A stretch of DNA of 13,646 nucleotides from CAMDHY01 sp046156265. GTDB taxonomy: Bacteria > Pseudomonadota > Alphaproteobacteria > Rhizobiales > Segnochrobactraceae. Position numbers and translations under genes: made by a program. Position 1 is the first letter of the stretch; every line of letters starts with the position of its first letter. The stretch covers positions 1-13,646 of the forward strand of contig NZ_JAWDIR010000018.1 of assembly GCF_046156265.1 (NCBI RefSeq), given 5' to 3'. Positions 1-8,638 of the stretch are shown piece after piece. The notes beneath the pieces were generated by a model. That model was not told the origin of the DNA, made no database searches, and saw nothing but the letters and a program-made list of their open reading frames with translations.

Positions 1-460
1 CAGTGCAGGCCAACTTGCTGTCCCCGCACATTCTTTGGGTGGAGCCCTGCCGTTGCGCGCTGGCCTCTATACCGACACGTCCAAGCACGAAAACGACGGA
101 ACGCGCTCCAACCAGAGCAGAAGGTTGGAGCCCAGGCCCCTCCCCTCCGCCATAACTCCCCTGTAAGTCTTTGATTTAATTGAGTTTGAGCCGGGCAAAA
201 ACGGCCATACCTACACCAAAACCTACACAATGCCGGCGGACATGGGCATCCTGACGCGGACGTTGGTGGACGTGCGAGGGCCGCTCCCGGGTCGGATCCC
301 GCCCTTGGTGTTCTTCCCAGTGGGCGCTGAGGTCACGCGGCCGGGGCAACGCGGAGCACAATGACCCGAAGCCAATGCGACTCCGATCGCCCCGCACGTC
401 GCAACGCCAACCTTTAGCCTCTGCCCTTGCGAGTCGCCGCAGCAGCGGGTCGCTCATCAC
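1..460. other. Left-edge stretch without an intact gene
   Basis: I find no convincing gene here. The minus strand directly below the terminase remnant could start a next cistron at ATG 457, reading about 17 plausible residues (MSDPLLRRLARAEAKGW). It then loses coding character, consistent with a truncated gene that followed the terminase small subunit. A perfect 9-bp inverted repeat lies at 105-113/123-131, with a 9-nt loop and no T-tract. A markedly AT-richer patch at 153-195 follows a short CCCTCCGCCA string at 143-152 that looks like a tRNA 3' end. This is most simply decayed mobile-element sequence. Confidence 0.5.
105..131. repeat. 9-bp perfect inverted repeat (hairpin)
   Basis: GCTCCAACC at 105-113 pairs exactly with GGTTGGAGC at 123-131 around a 9-nt loop. 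Neither strand has a T-run after the stem, so it does not look like an intrinsic terminator. It may be part of a decayed structured element, since tRNA-tail-like sequence follows at 143-152, but no function can be assigned. Confidence 0.4.
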
Positions 461-738
461 TCAGTCCTCCTCGTCTTCGAACGACGGCGGGTTCTGGACG
501 ATCGGGAAGGCGTGGCATGCACGCTGTCGATCAACATGCGCAGCGGGTTCTCGCCGGCGCCGACGGCGCTCTTGGGCTCGAAGACACCGAGGTGGCGGCC
601 CAGCTTCTCCAGGGCGGCCATCTGGTCGTGCATCTTGATCTCGATGCCGTCCTTCGTGGTCTTCACCCCGGCGTAGAGGGCGGCCGCATCAGGCGACAGC
701 TTGGTCGTATCGTCGATCACGATGGTGCCGTGTCCCTT
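461..738 (-). pseudogene. Phage terminase small subunit, C-terminal remnant, frameshifted
   Basis: Read on the minus strand from about 738, the frame gives IVIDDTTKLSPDAAALYAGV, then a TKDGIEIKMHDQMAALEKLG stretch, then RHLGVFEPK. This is the typical C-terminal region of small terminase subunits, the DNA-recognition part of the phage packaging motor (Terminase_2 type). After SVH, near position 515, the frame is lost. The next frame continues sensibly as HAFPIVQNPPSFEDEED and stops with TGA at 461-463. Restoring one base would read DSVHGHAFPIV. A new ATG follows the stop by three bases (457), as expected for the next packaging gene. The N-terminal half is not recognisable upstream, so both the frameshift and the missing N-terminus mark it as dead. 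The family call comes from sequence pattern only. Confidence 0.62.
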
Positions 739-1241
739 TCTTTCTATATGCGTCTCCTGAAAGGCCGAGCAGCGTAGGCGTGTCGATCCGCGCCTATGCG
801 CAGCCGTCGCGTTTCGCACGTCGCCGTCCTGAAGGCCGCGGAGGCGGGCCGGATTTCGCTCGAGGCGAAGCGAACTATCCGCGCCGCATTCTCGTGCCAT
901 GCCGCATTGCAACCACTTCCAATTGCTGCGGTTCGAGCGCTTGCTCCGTAATTCCCCAGTGACGGCAAGCCCCGGCATCGCCGCCGCCGGATCGGACAGG
1001 GCGAGCGTGGTCGGGCAACCTCGACGGTCACCTATCCGTGCAAGGTATGCGACGATCCAATCTCCTCGCCACACATCACGATCATCGTCCTGATATGCGT
1101 GGTCGTTGCTACCTGCGGCGGGGACAGACGCACGGTCGGCAACATGGGCGCGCACCTCTATGCGCTACCAATGTTCCTAGTCGCCCGCATTGCCCTGCCG
1201 CCTAAGACACTCCTGGCGCACGCACGCTGCTCGGCCGTGTC
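739..1241. other. Gene-poor decayed stretch between phage remnant and RiPP operon
   Basis: No frame here is convincing. A minus-strand frame stays open from 1155 into the terminase remnant, but its residues (rich in Arg, Ser and Asn) do not resemble a terminase N-terminus and codon quality is poor. A plus-strand frame around 1035-1200 reads a CKVC pair and a short hydrophobic run, but has no good start or ribosome binding site and runs into the antisense of the exporter gene. No clear intrinsic terminator for the exporter operon is visible below 1242. It probably marks the left junction of the island. Confidence 0.4.
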
Positions 1242-4163
1242 TCAGCCCGCGTCTGCCTCGCCCAGCCCGGCGAGCTGGCGGCGGGCCAGTGCCGGGAACA
1301 CGGTGCCCTCGGCCATCAGGCTCTCGTAGGTTCCCTCCTCCACCACCCGACCCTTGACCATCACGACGATCCTGTCGGCGTTGCGGATCGTCGAGAGGCG
1401 GTGCGCGACCACGATGCGGGTCACGTCGAGGCGTTCGATGTTGGCGGCGATCTCGGCCTGCGTCGTCTGGTCGAGTGCGCTCGTCGCCTCGTCGAGGAAG
1501 AGCATGCGCGGTCGCGAGACGAGGGCGCGCGCGAGCATCAGGCGCTGGCGCTGCCCGCCCGACAGCGACCGGCCATCGCTGATGACGGTGTGAAGGCCCA
1601 TCGGCATGGCCCGCACGTCCCGCTCCATCCCCGCAAGGCGCAGCGCGCGCCAGACCGCATCGACGTCCACCCGCGCGTGGGTGCGGACATTGTCGAGGAT
1701 CGGACCGGGAAACAGCTTGCCGTCCTGCAGGACGACGCCGAACTGCCGGCGCACGGCGTCGACGTCGAGATGGGAGAGGTCGCTGCCGTCGTAGAAGACG
1801 CCGCCCACAGTCGGGCGCGCAAGGCCGAGCATGAGGCGAAGCAGCGTGGACTTGCCCGAGCCCGATGGGCCGACAAGGGCGACGAACTCCCCCGGCGCAA
1901 TGGCGAGGCTGACCTCGTCGATGATCTTCGGCCCATCCGGCGCATAGGAGAAGCTGACGCGATTGACCTCGACCGAGCCGGAGAGGCGGCCCGGATGGCG
2001 GGCGCCCGCCGGGACCTCTGCCTCCGCCGCGAGAATGGGTGCCATCCGCTCGAACACGATGACGGCGGCGAGCACCGTCGCGCTCGTCCCCGCGAGGATG
2101 ACGAGGCCGAGCGTGAAGCTGACGAATGCCGCGAGGAACACGACGAACGCCCCGGTCCCGACCGGGACGCCCGCCAGCGCGACGAGAGCGAAGACAGCGA
2201 GGATCCCGGCGAGCGGCGTCACACCGGCGGCGACGGTGACGACAGCTTCGGCGCGGCGGCTGCGGGCGACGTGCGCCCGCTCGCGCGCATAGTGGCCCAT
2301 GAACGTGGCAAAGGCGGAGCGCTCGGCGCTCGCGACGCGGATCTTGTCGATCGCACGGACCAGCTGGAGGGAAATGCCGGCCGCGACACCGTTCACCGCC
2401 AGCGCCTTCCGCTGGCTCGTCAGGGCGGCGGCGATGGCGAGCGCCACCACCACGCCCGCCGTCGCCGTTACCGCGAGCGCGGCAAAGGTGAGCGCCGGGC
2501 TCGCGACCGCCATGACGACGAGGTTCGCGGCGGCGAAGACCCCGCCGAGGACGCCCGTCACGGCGCTTCGCGCGAGAAGGCGGCGCATCGCGGTGACGCC
2601 GAGGGTGCGCTGCGTCATCTCTCCGGCCGACATCTCCCGGAAGGCGGCCAGCGGCAGGCGCAGGACGCGGTCCATCAGCGCGGGCTGGGCGGACGTTTCG
2701 GCCAGGGACTCGATCCGGACGAGCGCGACGTTCTTGGCGTATTCGAGAAGCGCTGTCGCGGCGCCCGCGACCAGAAGGACGAGGGCCGTCACCGTGACGG
2801 CGCGCGACTCGCCGAGCGGGATCGCCACCTCCACGAGATAGCCGAGGGCGAGGGGTGGCGCGACCCCGAGGATGGCCGCGAGGAGAGTGAAGAGAAGGAG
2901 CGCGCGGACGTCCGCCCCGCTGCCGGCGAGCGCAAGGGCGAGGAGGTCGCGCGCGCCGAGCCGCTTGACCGCAAGGGTCGGATAGAGGGCGGTGGCGCGG
3001 CGGTCGATGCGGCCGGCGAGAGCCTTGCCGACACGTTCCCCCGGCCGGCCGTCGCCGAAGATGGCGCGCATCCCGTTGCGGTCGGCCGGCAGGAGCGCCA
3101 GCGCCGTGCCGTCGTCGAGCGTGGCGAGTGTCGCCTGGGTGCGGCGGCGCCACCAGCCGTCCCTCAGCGTCACCTCGCGCTGGGCAAGACCCGACGTGGC
3201 GACGAGGCGCTCCACCCGTTCGGCGGTGGGAAGATCGGCGTCGAGCGGATCGGGCACGGGAGGACGGCCGCCGAGCGCGGCCGCGATCACCGCGACGGCG
3301 CGCACGAGGGGATCGTCGTCGCCGGCGGGGCGGAGTTCCGGCCCGGCATCGCCAAAAATCGCGCGCGCGGTGGCAAGGCTCTCCGCGACCGCGCGCTCCT
3401 CCCGCTCCGTCCGCTCCCGCGCGCGGTTGTATTCGTCGGCGACGGCGAGGGTGAGGTTGGTGCCGTAGGCGTCGAACAGCGCCGCATGGAAGCGGGCGAG
3501 ACCGTCCCGCCACCGCCCGTCCGCGACCACCTCGGCGGTGGTGGCGGCGCGCGCCTCGGGCGACGGCGCGAAGGTGGTGAGGTAGGCGGCACCGGCGAGA
3601 GGGAAAGGGGCGCGCGCGTCGCAATCGGCGATGTCGAGAAATGCGGGCGTGCCGGCGCCTTCGATCCACAGGACCCCGCCCGTCGGGCCGCCCGTGCGCA
3701 CGCCGGGGCGGATGTCCGCCCGACCCGGCGCGTCCACGCGGGCGTCCGGAACGGGCTGCGGGTGGACGAAGCGGGCGGCGGCCGCGCTGAGGGCGCCGAT
3801 CCAGCGCTCGAGCGCCGCGGCATCGGCGTCCGCGACGGGCTCCACGGTGGCCCGCGGAGCACCGAGAGCGACGATCCTGAAGCCCGTCGTCGCCTCGCCC
3901 GTGCTCTCCCCCGGTGCGTTGATGGCGGGCAGGACGTCCCCCGGCCCCGCCGTCAGCAGCAGGTGTCGCCGCAGGTCGCCGTCCCGGTTGTCCCCCGCGC
4001 CGTGCTCGCCATGTGCCGCCACGGCGAAGACGAGGACGGTCCCCTCCACCACGCGCCACAAGCCTTCGCCGGGACCGACGTCCAGCGCCAGGCGCCCGGT
4101 GAGGACGCGCAGCGCCTCCGCCGATGCGGCGACGGCGTGCACGGGTGTGGATGACGGCGTCAT
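1242..4163 (-). CDS. NHLM-type bacteriocin export ABC transporter, permease/ATPase without peptidase (973 aa)
   Basis: This is one half of a peptide exporter (TIGR03797-like, the second ABC protein of NHLP systems). Residues about 1-420 are soluble. They include a W-x-V-x-x-G-x-V-x-V-F segment near 36-47 resembling the cyclic-nucleotide-binding/cupin-like fold usual at this position, and no C39 Cys/His pair. Membrane helices begin at about 421 and continue to about 700 (six predicted by eye). The nucleotide-binding domain has Walker A GPSGSGKST at 765, Q-loop VVLQDGK, signature LSGGQ at 867, Walker B MLFLDE at 887 and H-loop histidine at 921, so it looks catalytically complete. ATG 4163 is chosen because it follows the upstream gene's TGA by four bases; the frame is open further up, but those codons read as the neighbour's antiphase. 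It is the last gene of the operon and probably pairs with the C39 exporter. Confidence 0.93.
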   Translation of the reverse strand: MTPSSTPVHAVAASAEALRVLTGRLALDVGPGEGLWRVVEGTVLVFAVAAHGEHGAGDNRDGDLRRHLLLTAGPGDVLPAINAPGESTGEATTGFRIVALGAPRATVEPVADADAAALERWIGALSAAAARFVHPQPVPDARVDAPGRADIRPGVRTGGPTGGVLWIEGAGTPAFLDIADCDARAPFPLAGAAYLTTFAPSPEARAATTAEVVADGRWRDGLARFHAALFDAYGTNLTLAVADEYNRARERTEREERAVAESLATARAIFGDAGPELRPAGDDDPLVRAVAVIAAALGGRPPVPDPLDADLPTAERVERLVATSGLAQREVTLRDGWWRRRTQATLATLDDGTALALLPADRNGMRAIFGDGRPGERVGKALAGRIDRRATALYPTLAVKRLGARDLLALALAGSGADVRALLLFTLLAAILGVAPPLALGYLVEVAIPLGESRAVTVTALVLLVAGAATALLEYAKNVALVRIESLAETSAQPALMDRVLRLPLAAFREMSAGEMTQRTLGVTAMRRLLARSAVTGVLGGVFAAANLVVMAVASPALTFAALAVTATAGVVVALAIAAALTSQRKALAVNGVAAGISLQLVRAIDKIRVASAERSAFATFMGHYARERAHVARSRRAEAVVTVAAGVTPLAGILAVFALVALAGVPVGTGAFVVFLAAFVSFTLGLVILAGTSATVLAAVIVFERMAPILAAEAEVPAGARHPGRLSGSVEVNRVSFSYAPDGPKIIDEVSLAIAPGEFVALVGPSGSGKSTLLRLMLGLARPTVGGVFYDGSDLSHLDVDAVRRQFGVVLQDGKLFPGPILDNVRTHARVDVDAVWRALRLAGMERDVRAMPMGLHTVISDGRSLSGGQRQRLMLARALVSRPRMLFLDEATSALDQTTQAEIAANIERLDVTRIVVAHRLSTIRNADRIVVMVKGRVVEEGTYESLMAEGTVFPALARRQLAGLGEADAG

Positions 4164-4167
4164 CGCG

Positions 4168-6315
4168 TCAGGCCTGGACGAGGTCGCGGTAGCGCCCGCC
4201 CGCCGCGTACAGGCTCTCGTGCGTTCCCCTCTCGACCGGCTTGCCGCCGTCCATGACGATGATTTCGTCGCAGTCGCGGATGGTCGACAGGCGGTGGGCG
4301 ACGATGATGGCCGTGCAGCCACGCCGTCTGAGATTGGCGTCGATCTCCAGCTCGGCGAGCGGGTCGAGCGCGCTCGTCGCCTCGTCGAGGATGAGGATGG
4401 AGGGATCGAGCGCGAACGCGCGCGCGATCTGCAGCCGCTGTGCCTCCCCCCCGGAGAAATTGGTTCCGCCCTCCAGCACGCGGTGGCCGTAGCCGCCGGG
4501 GCGGGCCGCGATGGTGGAGTGGATCGCCGCGTCGCGGGCGGCGCGCGTCACCACCTCCTCCGGCACCGTTGCATCCCACAGCGTGAGGTTCTCCGACACG
4601 GTGGCGGTAAACAGGGCGACGTCCTGGTCCACCCAGCCGATCGACTGGCGGCGCAGCCACAGCGGGATCTCGTCCACCGGGATGCCGTCGAACAGGATCG
4701 TCCCGCCCCACGGGCGATAGAGGCCGGCGACGAGCCGCGCCACGGTCGACTTGCCGCTCCCCGTCCCGCCCACGAGGGCGATCCGCTGGCCAGGGGCGAC
4801 GACAAGGTCGAGGCCTTCGATGAGGGGGGGCGCGTTCGGATTGTATCCGAACGTCACGCCTCTGAGCTCGATCCGTCCCGACAGCCGCGCCCGGCCAGTT
4901 ACCGCCGTCACCGGCGGCGGGGGCAGGGTGAAGACGGGGTCGGGCGCATAGGCGAGGACATCGTCGATTCGCGTCAGGGCGCTGCGCGCTGTCTCCATCT
5001 CGGCGAGGAAGGCGGCTAGGCGCTCCACCGGCGCCCGCACGAAGACGAGGAGCGTGAGAACCGCCACGAGGTCCCCCGGGCCGAGCGCGCCCTCGATGGC
5101 GCGGAAGGCGGCGAGCGCCAGCACTGCCGTCACCATCAGCGCCGACGTGAGCGGCGGCAGCGCGCCCAGGAGGGCGTTGTGCCGACCGATGCGCTGCTCC
5201 TCGTTGATGGTCGTCGCGTGGTGGCCGGCCCAGCGGCTGAACGCCCCCTGCCTAATGCCCGTCGCCTTGATCGTCTCGATCCCGTGGATGTTGACAACGG
5301 TGTCCACGAACACCTTCGCCTCGTCCATCTCGAGCCTGAGGCTGGCGGTCCGGATACGGCGCTGGGCGAGGAGCGTGACGACGACCGAGAGGGTGGAGAG
5401 GATCGCCGTCGCGAGGGCGGCGAGCGGCGAGATCGCCGCCATCACCGCGACGAAGACGACCGCGCCGACCAGCCCCGCCACCGTTGTCCCGAGCTCGCGG
5501 CCGACGAGCGCAGCGACGGCGTCGTTGGAGCGCAGGCGGCTGACGAGGTCGCCCGGCATCCGCTGGGTGAAGAAGGCGAAAGGCAGCCTGACGAGGTGCC
5601 AGAGAAGGCGCGAGGCGCCTGTGACGGCGAGCTTCGTCTCGAGCCGCCGCAGGATCGACTGGAGCACCAGCGTCAGCGCCACCTGCAGCAGGAGCGTCAC
5701 GAGGAAGACGGCGACGAGGGGGGCGGCCCAGCCGACTTGTCCGCCCGCGACCACCTCCTCCACGACGATGCGGGCGAGCACTGCCGTAACGACGGCGGGG
5801 ACGGCGAGAAGGACGCTGGCGAGCGCGAAGGCGCCAAGCGTCGCCCGCTCGCCGCGAAGCCGGTTCCACACGGCGCCCCAGAGGCTCGGCGGACGCCCCG
5901 AGCGCACGAACCGCTCGCCCGGTCCCAGCTGGAGCATCACGCCGGTGTAGCTGCGCTCGAACTCGTCCCGCCCGACGATGCGCGGACCGGTGGCGGGATC
6001 GTTGATGAAGACCCGGCCTTCTTCGATGCCTTCGACGACAATGTAGTGGTTGAAGTTCCAGAAGACGACGACGGGCATCGCCTGCTTTGACAGGTTCTCC
6101 ATGCCGTAGCGGAAGGCCTTGGCGTCCATCCCGTAGGTACGGGCGGCCCGGAGGAGCATCTGCGCATTTGTCCCGTCGCGGCTCACACCGCAAGCGACCC
6201 TCAGCTCCTCAAGCGGGACCCACTTGCCGTGGTGGCCGAGGACGATGGCGAGCGAGGCTGCGCCACACTCCACCGCCTCCATCTGGAGGACCGTCGGCGT
6301 CCTGACCCGCGCCAC
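4168..6315 (-). CDS. NHLM-type peptidase/permease/ATPase (C39 ABC exporter, 715 aa)
   Basis: This protein cleaves leader peptides after double glycine and exports the product across the inner membrane (TIGR03796-like). The N-terminal C39 peptidase shows Gln11, catalytic Cys17 in the QMEAVECGAAS context, His90 in NFNHYIVVEG and Asp106 in INDPATG, so the active site is intact. Membrane helices lie between about 155 and 450. The ATPase domain has Walker A GGTGSGKST at 516, signature FSGGE at 620, Walker B ILILDE at 640 and H-loop His at 674. The start is GTG 6315, three bases after the HlyD-like gene's TGA. It gives the usual short lead-in before the Gln/Cys motif; translation is presumably coupled because no strong ribosome binding site is visible. 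The Gly-Gly at precursor residues 84-85 is its natural cleavage site. The length is normal for the family. Confidence 0.96.
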   Translation of the reverse strand: MARVRTPTVLQMEAVECGAASLAIVLGHHGKWVPLEELRVACGVSRDGTNAQMLLRAARTYGMDAKAFRYGMENLSKQAMPVVVFWNFNHYIVVEGIEEGRVFINDPATGPRIVGRDEFERSYTGVMLQLGPGERFVRSGRPPSLWGAVWNRLRGERATLGAFALASVLLAVPAVVTAVLARIVVEEVVAGGQVGWAAPLVAVFLVTLLLQVALTLVLQSILRRLETKLAVTGASRLLWHLVRLPFAFFTQRMPGDLVSRLRSNDAVAALVGRELGTTVAGLVGAVVFVAVMAAISPLAALATAILSTLSVVVTLLAQRRIRTASLRLEMDEAKVFVDTVVNIHGIETIKATGIRQGAFSRWAGHHATTINEEQRIGRHNALLGALPPLTSALMVTAVLALAAFRAIEGALGPGDLVAVLTLLVFVRAPVERLAAFLAEMETARSALTRIDDVLAYAPDPVFTLPPPPVTAVTGRARLSGRIELRGVTFGYNPNAPPLIEGLDLVVAPGQRIALVGGTGSGKSTVARLVAGLYRPWGGTILFDGIPVDEIPLWLRRQSIGWVDQDVALFTATVSENLTLWDATVPEEVVTRAARDAAIHSTIAARPGGYGHRVLEGGTNFSGGEAQRLQIARAFALDPSILILDEATSALDPLAELEIDANLRRRGCTAIIVAHRLSTIRDCDEIIVMDGGKPVERGTHESLYAAGGRYRDLVQA

Positions 6316-6318
6316 GGC

Positions 6319-7197
6319 TCAGCGGTCGCCGCTGGAGGGAACGACGAGGTCGATGGGCCGGATCTCCTCGACGGTGATGGCGACCGTGACCCCGTCGCCG
6401 GCCGCAAGCGGCGCAGAAAGGGCGGGCATTGTCGTCCAGACGGGGGCGCCGGCGGCGTCGTGGACGAGTGCGACCTCGACGGAGACGCCCGTCTCCCCCG
6501 CCGCGGCGCGGCGCACGGTGCGCACCCTTCCGCGAAGAGCCCCCGCCTCCCGCAGCGGCAGTCCCGCCAGGGACACACGCGCGTCCATCCCGGGTGCGAC
6601 GACCCGGGCCCGCGGATCGTCGATCGTCGCACGGACGAGAAGCTCGCCGCCGTTCTCGTCGAGACGCGCAACCGGCTCGCCGGCGGACGCGGTGCCGCCG
6701 ACGGGCACCAGCACGGCGGCGAGGATGCCGGCGAAGGGCGCGCGCACGACGCTCGCCTCCTCGAGACCGGTGCGGGCGGCGGCGACATCTCCGCGAGCGC
6801 TCGCGAGGTCGGCACCTGCAGACGCTGTTGCGGCCTCCAGCGCCGCGAGGCGCGCCTCCGCCTCCAAGAGGCGCCGCGAGAGGGGGGGCACGGCGAGCCG
6901 GGCGATGATGGCACCCGCCGCCAACGCCTCTCCCTCTGCCGCCGTCACCTCGACGACCACCCCTCCGGCCGGCGCCACGGCGAAACTCTGCCGCGCGTCG
7001 GACCACGCGACCACGCCCTCGCCCTGAAGGCGCGTCGTTACCGTGCCGGCGAAGGCCCAGATCAGTGCGGCCGCCACCACCAGCGCCGCGGCGGCGAGTG
7101 TCGCCCAGACGGCCGGCGTCGTCACCTCGATGGTTTCGTCGAGCGACTCCGGCCGCAAAAGTGCTTCTATGGCCTCTTTGCGAAACTGGATCGCCAT
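6319..7197 (-). CDS. HlyD-like NHLM secretion protein (membrane fusion adaptor, 292 aa)
   Basis: This is a periplasmic adaptor linking the ABC exporter to the outer envelope (TIGR03794-like). The N-terminus (MAIQFRKEAIEALLRPESLD) is the characteristic cytosolic opening of the NHLM subgroup, followed by one membrane helix at about 29-50. A split biotinyl-lipoyl domain flanks a short Ala-rich helical hairpin at about 98-140, and a beta-barrel region follows. The hairpin is short and the protein is at the small end for adaptors. ATG 7197 is preceded by GGAG five bases upstream; the frame stays open to 7539, but that upstream part overlaps the dehydrogenase gene in another frame. It sits 80 bp downstream of the dehydrogenase gene. 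That gap holds a 6-bp stem at 7220-7233, so some internal attenuation is possible. No outer-membrane TolC-type gene is seen. Confidence 0.92.
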   Translation of the reverse strand: MAIQFRKEAIEALLRPESLDETIEVTTPAVWATLAAAALVVAAALIWAFAGTVTTRLQGEGVVAWSDARQSFAVAPAGGVVVEVTAAEGEALAAGAIIARLAVPPLSRRLLEAEARLAALEAATASAGADLASARGDVAAARTGLEEASVVRAPFAGILAAVLVPVGGTASAGEPVARLDENGGELLVRATIDDPRARVVAPGMDARVSLAGLPLREAGALRGRVRTVRRAAAGETGVSVEVALVHDAAGAPVWTTMPALSAPLAAGDGVTVAITVEEIRPIDLVVPSSGDR

Positions 7198-7277
7198 CGA
7201 AGCTCCGATCCGGCCGTCCCCCGAGAGCTCGGGAAGCCTCGAATGGATGTAGTCCAAAACCTGAGGGCCGGCCACGA

Positions 7278-8636
7278 CTACGTCGCGCCCGTCTCCACGT
7301 CGAGCCGGCCAAATCCATAGGCGGCGACGGCGAACTCCTCGAACGTCGAGACCCCCGTCGCCTCGGCGAGAAGACCGGTCATCGCATTGCCGATGGCCGC
7401 GCCCGCGAGGCCCATCTCGGTCCGCACCAAGTCGAGCGCGGCGATGGCGGCGCCCGCGTCGAGGAGCGACAGGCGGATCGCCATCGGGCCATACTTCCAG
7501 GCGATGCGCGGATGGCGCGAGGCGAGGACGAGGACGCACGGCGGCGGAGCCGCGGCGTTCCAGGCGTCCATCGCGAGCGCCGCCATCCGCCGCGCGATAT
7601 CGCCCGAGCCGGCGAGGCGGGTGAGGATGTGGGCCTCCGCGCGGTAGTGGTGGACGGCGTCCGGCAGCGGCCCGCCGGAGAGCGCGAGGTAGAACTCGAT
7701 CTCATGCAGCGAGCCGGCCGAGGGATAGGGCCGCCGGACGGGGGCCAGGGCCGCGCCTGCCGCACTCTCCCGGTTGCGGACGGCGCCGTGGAGGAGCGAG
7801 CCGATCTCCTCGAGAGACGGCGGGTCCTTCGCGATGTTGTAGCGCGACCGGCGCCGCGCCAGGACGTCGCGAATACCGGCGCTGGGGGATGGGGCCGGTG
7901 CGGGAAGTGCGATCTCTTCGCCGCGGTGGGGCGGGCGGACGGCCGGCACGGAGTCCCTGGCCGGCGCGATGCGTGGGGGGGCCAGCGACTGGACGAGGAA
8001 CGTGCGGCCCGCCGCCGTCCACGCCGCTTCCGACGGATGGGGCGGCATTGCGGGATCGACGAGGACGCCGACGTGCGCGAGGATCGCGGCGAGCCCGGCC
8101 GGCAGCACGTCGACGGGCCGGTCGCCGAGAAGGGCGGCGGCGATGTCCGCATGCACGAGGCCCACGGACAGGCCCAGTTCGGAACACAGGGCGACCACCG
8201 CCCCGTCCTGTCGGCACAGGAGGGCGTGGTTCGTCAGCCTCGCCCCGCTCGCCGCGGGCGGAAGCGCGGGCGGCAGGTCGAGGCCGCCGCGACCCGCGTC
8301 CGGCCGGATGACCGCGAGCGCCTCGCCATCCGCCGCGTCGAGGACCACCGCCTCGAGGAGGCCCGGGACCTTCAGCTGCGCGAGGAAATAGTGGACGAGC
8401 GTTCGCACGCCCGGGTCCGTCCCGCCGGCGTCGGCCAGCGCTGCGTCGCTCGCCCCCTCGCGCAGGCGGGCGGCGAGGCCCGCGAGCGCGCCACCCATGG
8501 CGGCCGGCACGTGGTGGCACCGCTTCCGCCCGGGCGGTCCGATCACGCAACGGGTTCCCCCGGCCCCCTCCTCCACCTTGATCGCCACGGTGGCGAGGAG
8601 GCGCCATCGGACGGCGGGGATGATGCGCGGGGTCAT
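7278..8636 (-). CDS. SagB-type FMN-dependent azoline dehydrogenase (452 aa)
   Basis: This enzyme oxidises thiazolines and (methyl)oxazolines to aromatic azoles using FMN. The nitroreductase-fold half begins near residue 255 with the RRRSRYN motif at 261-267 (FMN phosphate binding in this family). YPSAGSLHEIEFYLAL at about 304-319 follows, then WKYGPMAIRLSLLDAGA at 380-396. Lys381-Tyr382 correspond to the Lys-Tyr pair known to be needed for catalysis in azoline dehydrogenases. The first 250 residues form a separate, poorly conserved domain whose role I cannot name; it could be a leader-binding or dimer-type module. ATG 8636 lies two bases after the YcaO stop with no separate ribosome binding site, implying translational coupling. 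Its presence predicts that the product carries azoles rather than only azolines. Confidence 0.9.
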   Translation of the reverse strand: MTPRIIPAVRWRLLATVAIKVEEGAGGTRCVIGPPGRKRCHHVPAAMGGALAGLAARLREGASDAALADAGGTDPGVRTLVHYFLAQLKVPGLLEAVVLDAADGEALAVIRPDAGRGGLDLPPALPPAASGARLTNHALLCRQDGAVVALCSELGLSVGLVHADIAAALLGDRPVDVLPAGLAAILAHVGVLVDPAMPPHPSEAAWTAAGRTFLVQSLAPPRIAPARDSVPAVRPPHRGEEIALPAPAPSPSAGIRDVLARRRSRYNIAKDPPSLEEIGSLLHGAVRNRESAAGAALAPVRRPYPSAGSLHEIEFYLALSGGPLPDAVHHYRAEAHILTRLAGSGDIARRMAALAMDAWNAAAPPPCVLVLASRHPRIAWKYGPMAIRLSLLDAGAAIAALDLVRTEMGLAGAAIGNAMTGLLAEATGVSTFEEFAVAAYGFGRLDVETGAT

Positions 8637-8638
8637 GG

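Noticed and set aside
100..155. A tRNA or tmRNA gene
   Set aside because: The hairpin and CCGCCA tail are suggestive, but no T-loop consensus, D arm, anticodon arm or 5' acceptor strand can be folded.
1035..1329. Plus-strand frame with a CKVC pair and a short hydrophobic run
   Set aside because: It has no start with a ribosome binding site, no family resemblance, and its 3' half is antisense to the exporter gene.
1177..4154. Very long open frames on both strands across the exporter gene (over 900 codons each)
   Set aside because: They are antiphase shadows caused by high GC. They are Arg/Ala/Gly/Pro-rich with no motifs, whereas the 1242-4163 minus frame has complete ABC motifs.
7198..7539. 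N-terminal extension of the HlyD-like gene
   Set aside because: It overlaps the dehydrogenase gene out of frame. The NHLM HlyD-like N-terminus begins at 7197 with its own GGAG.
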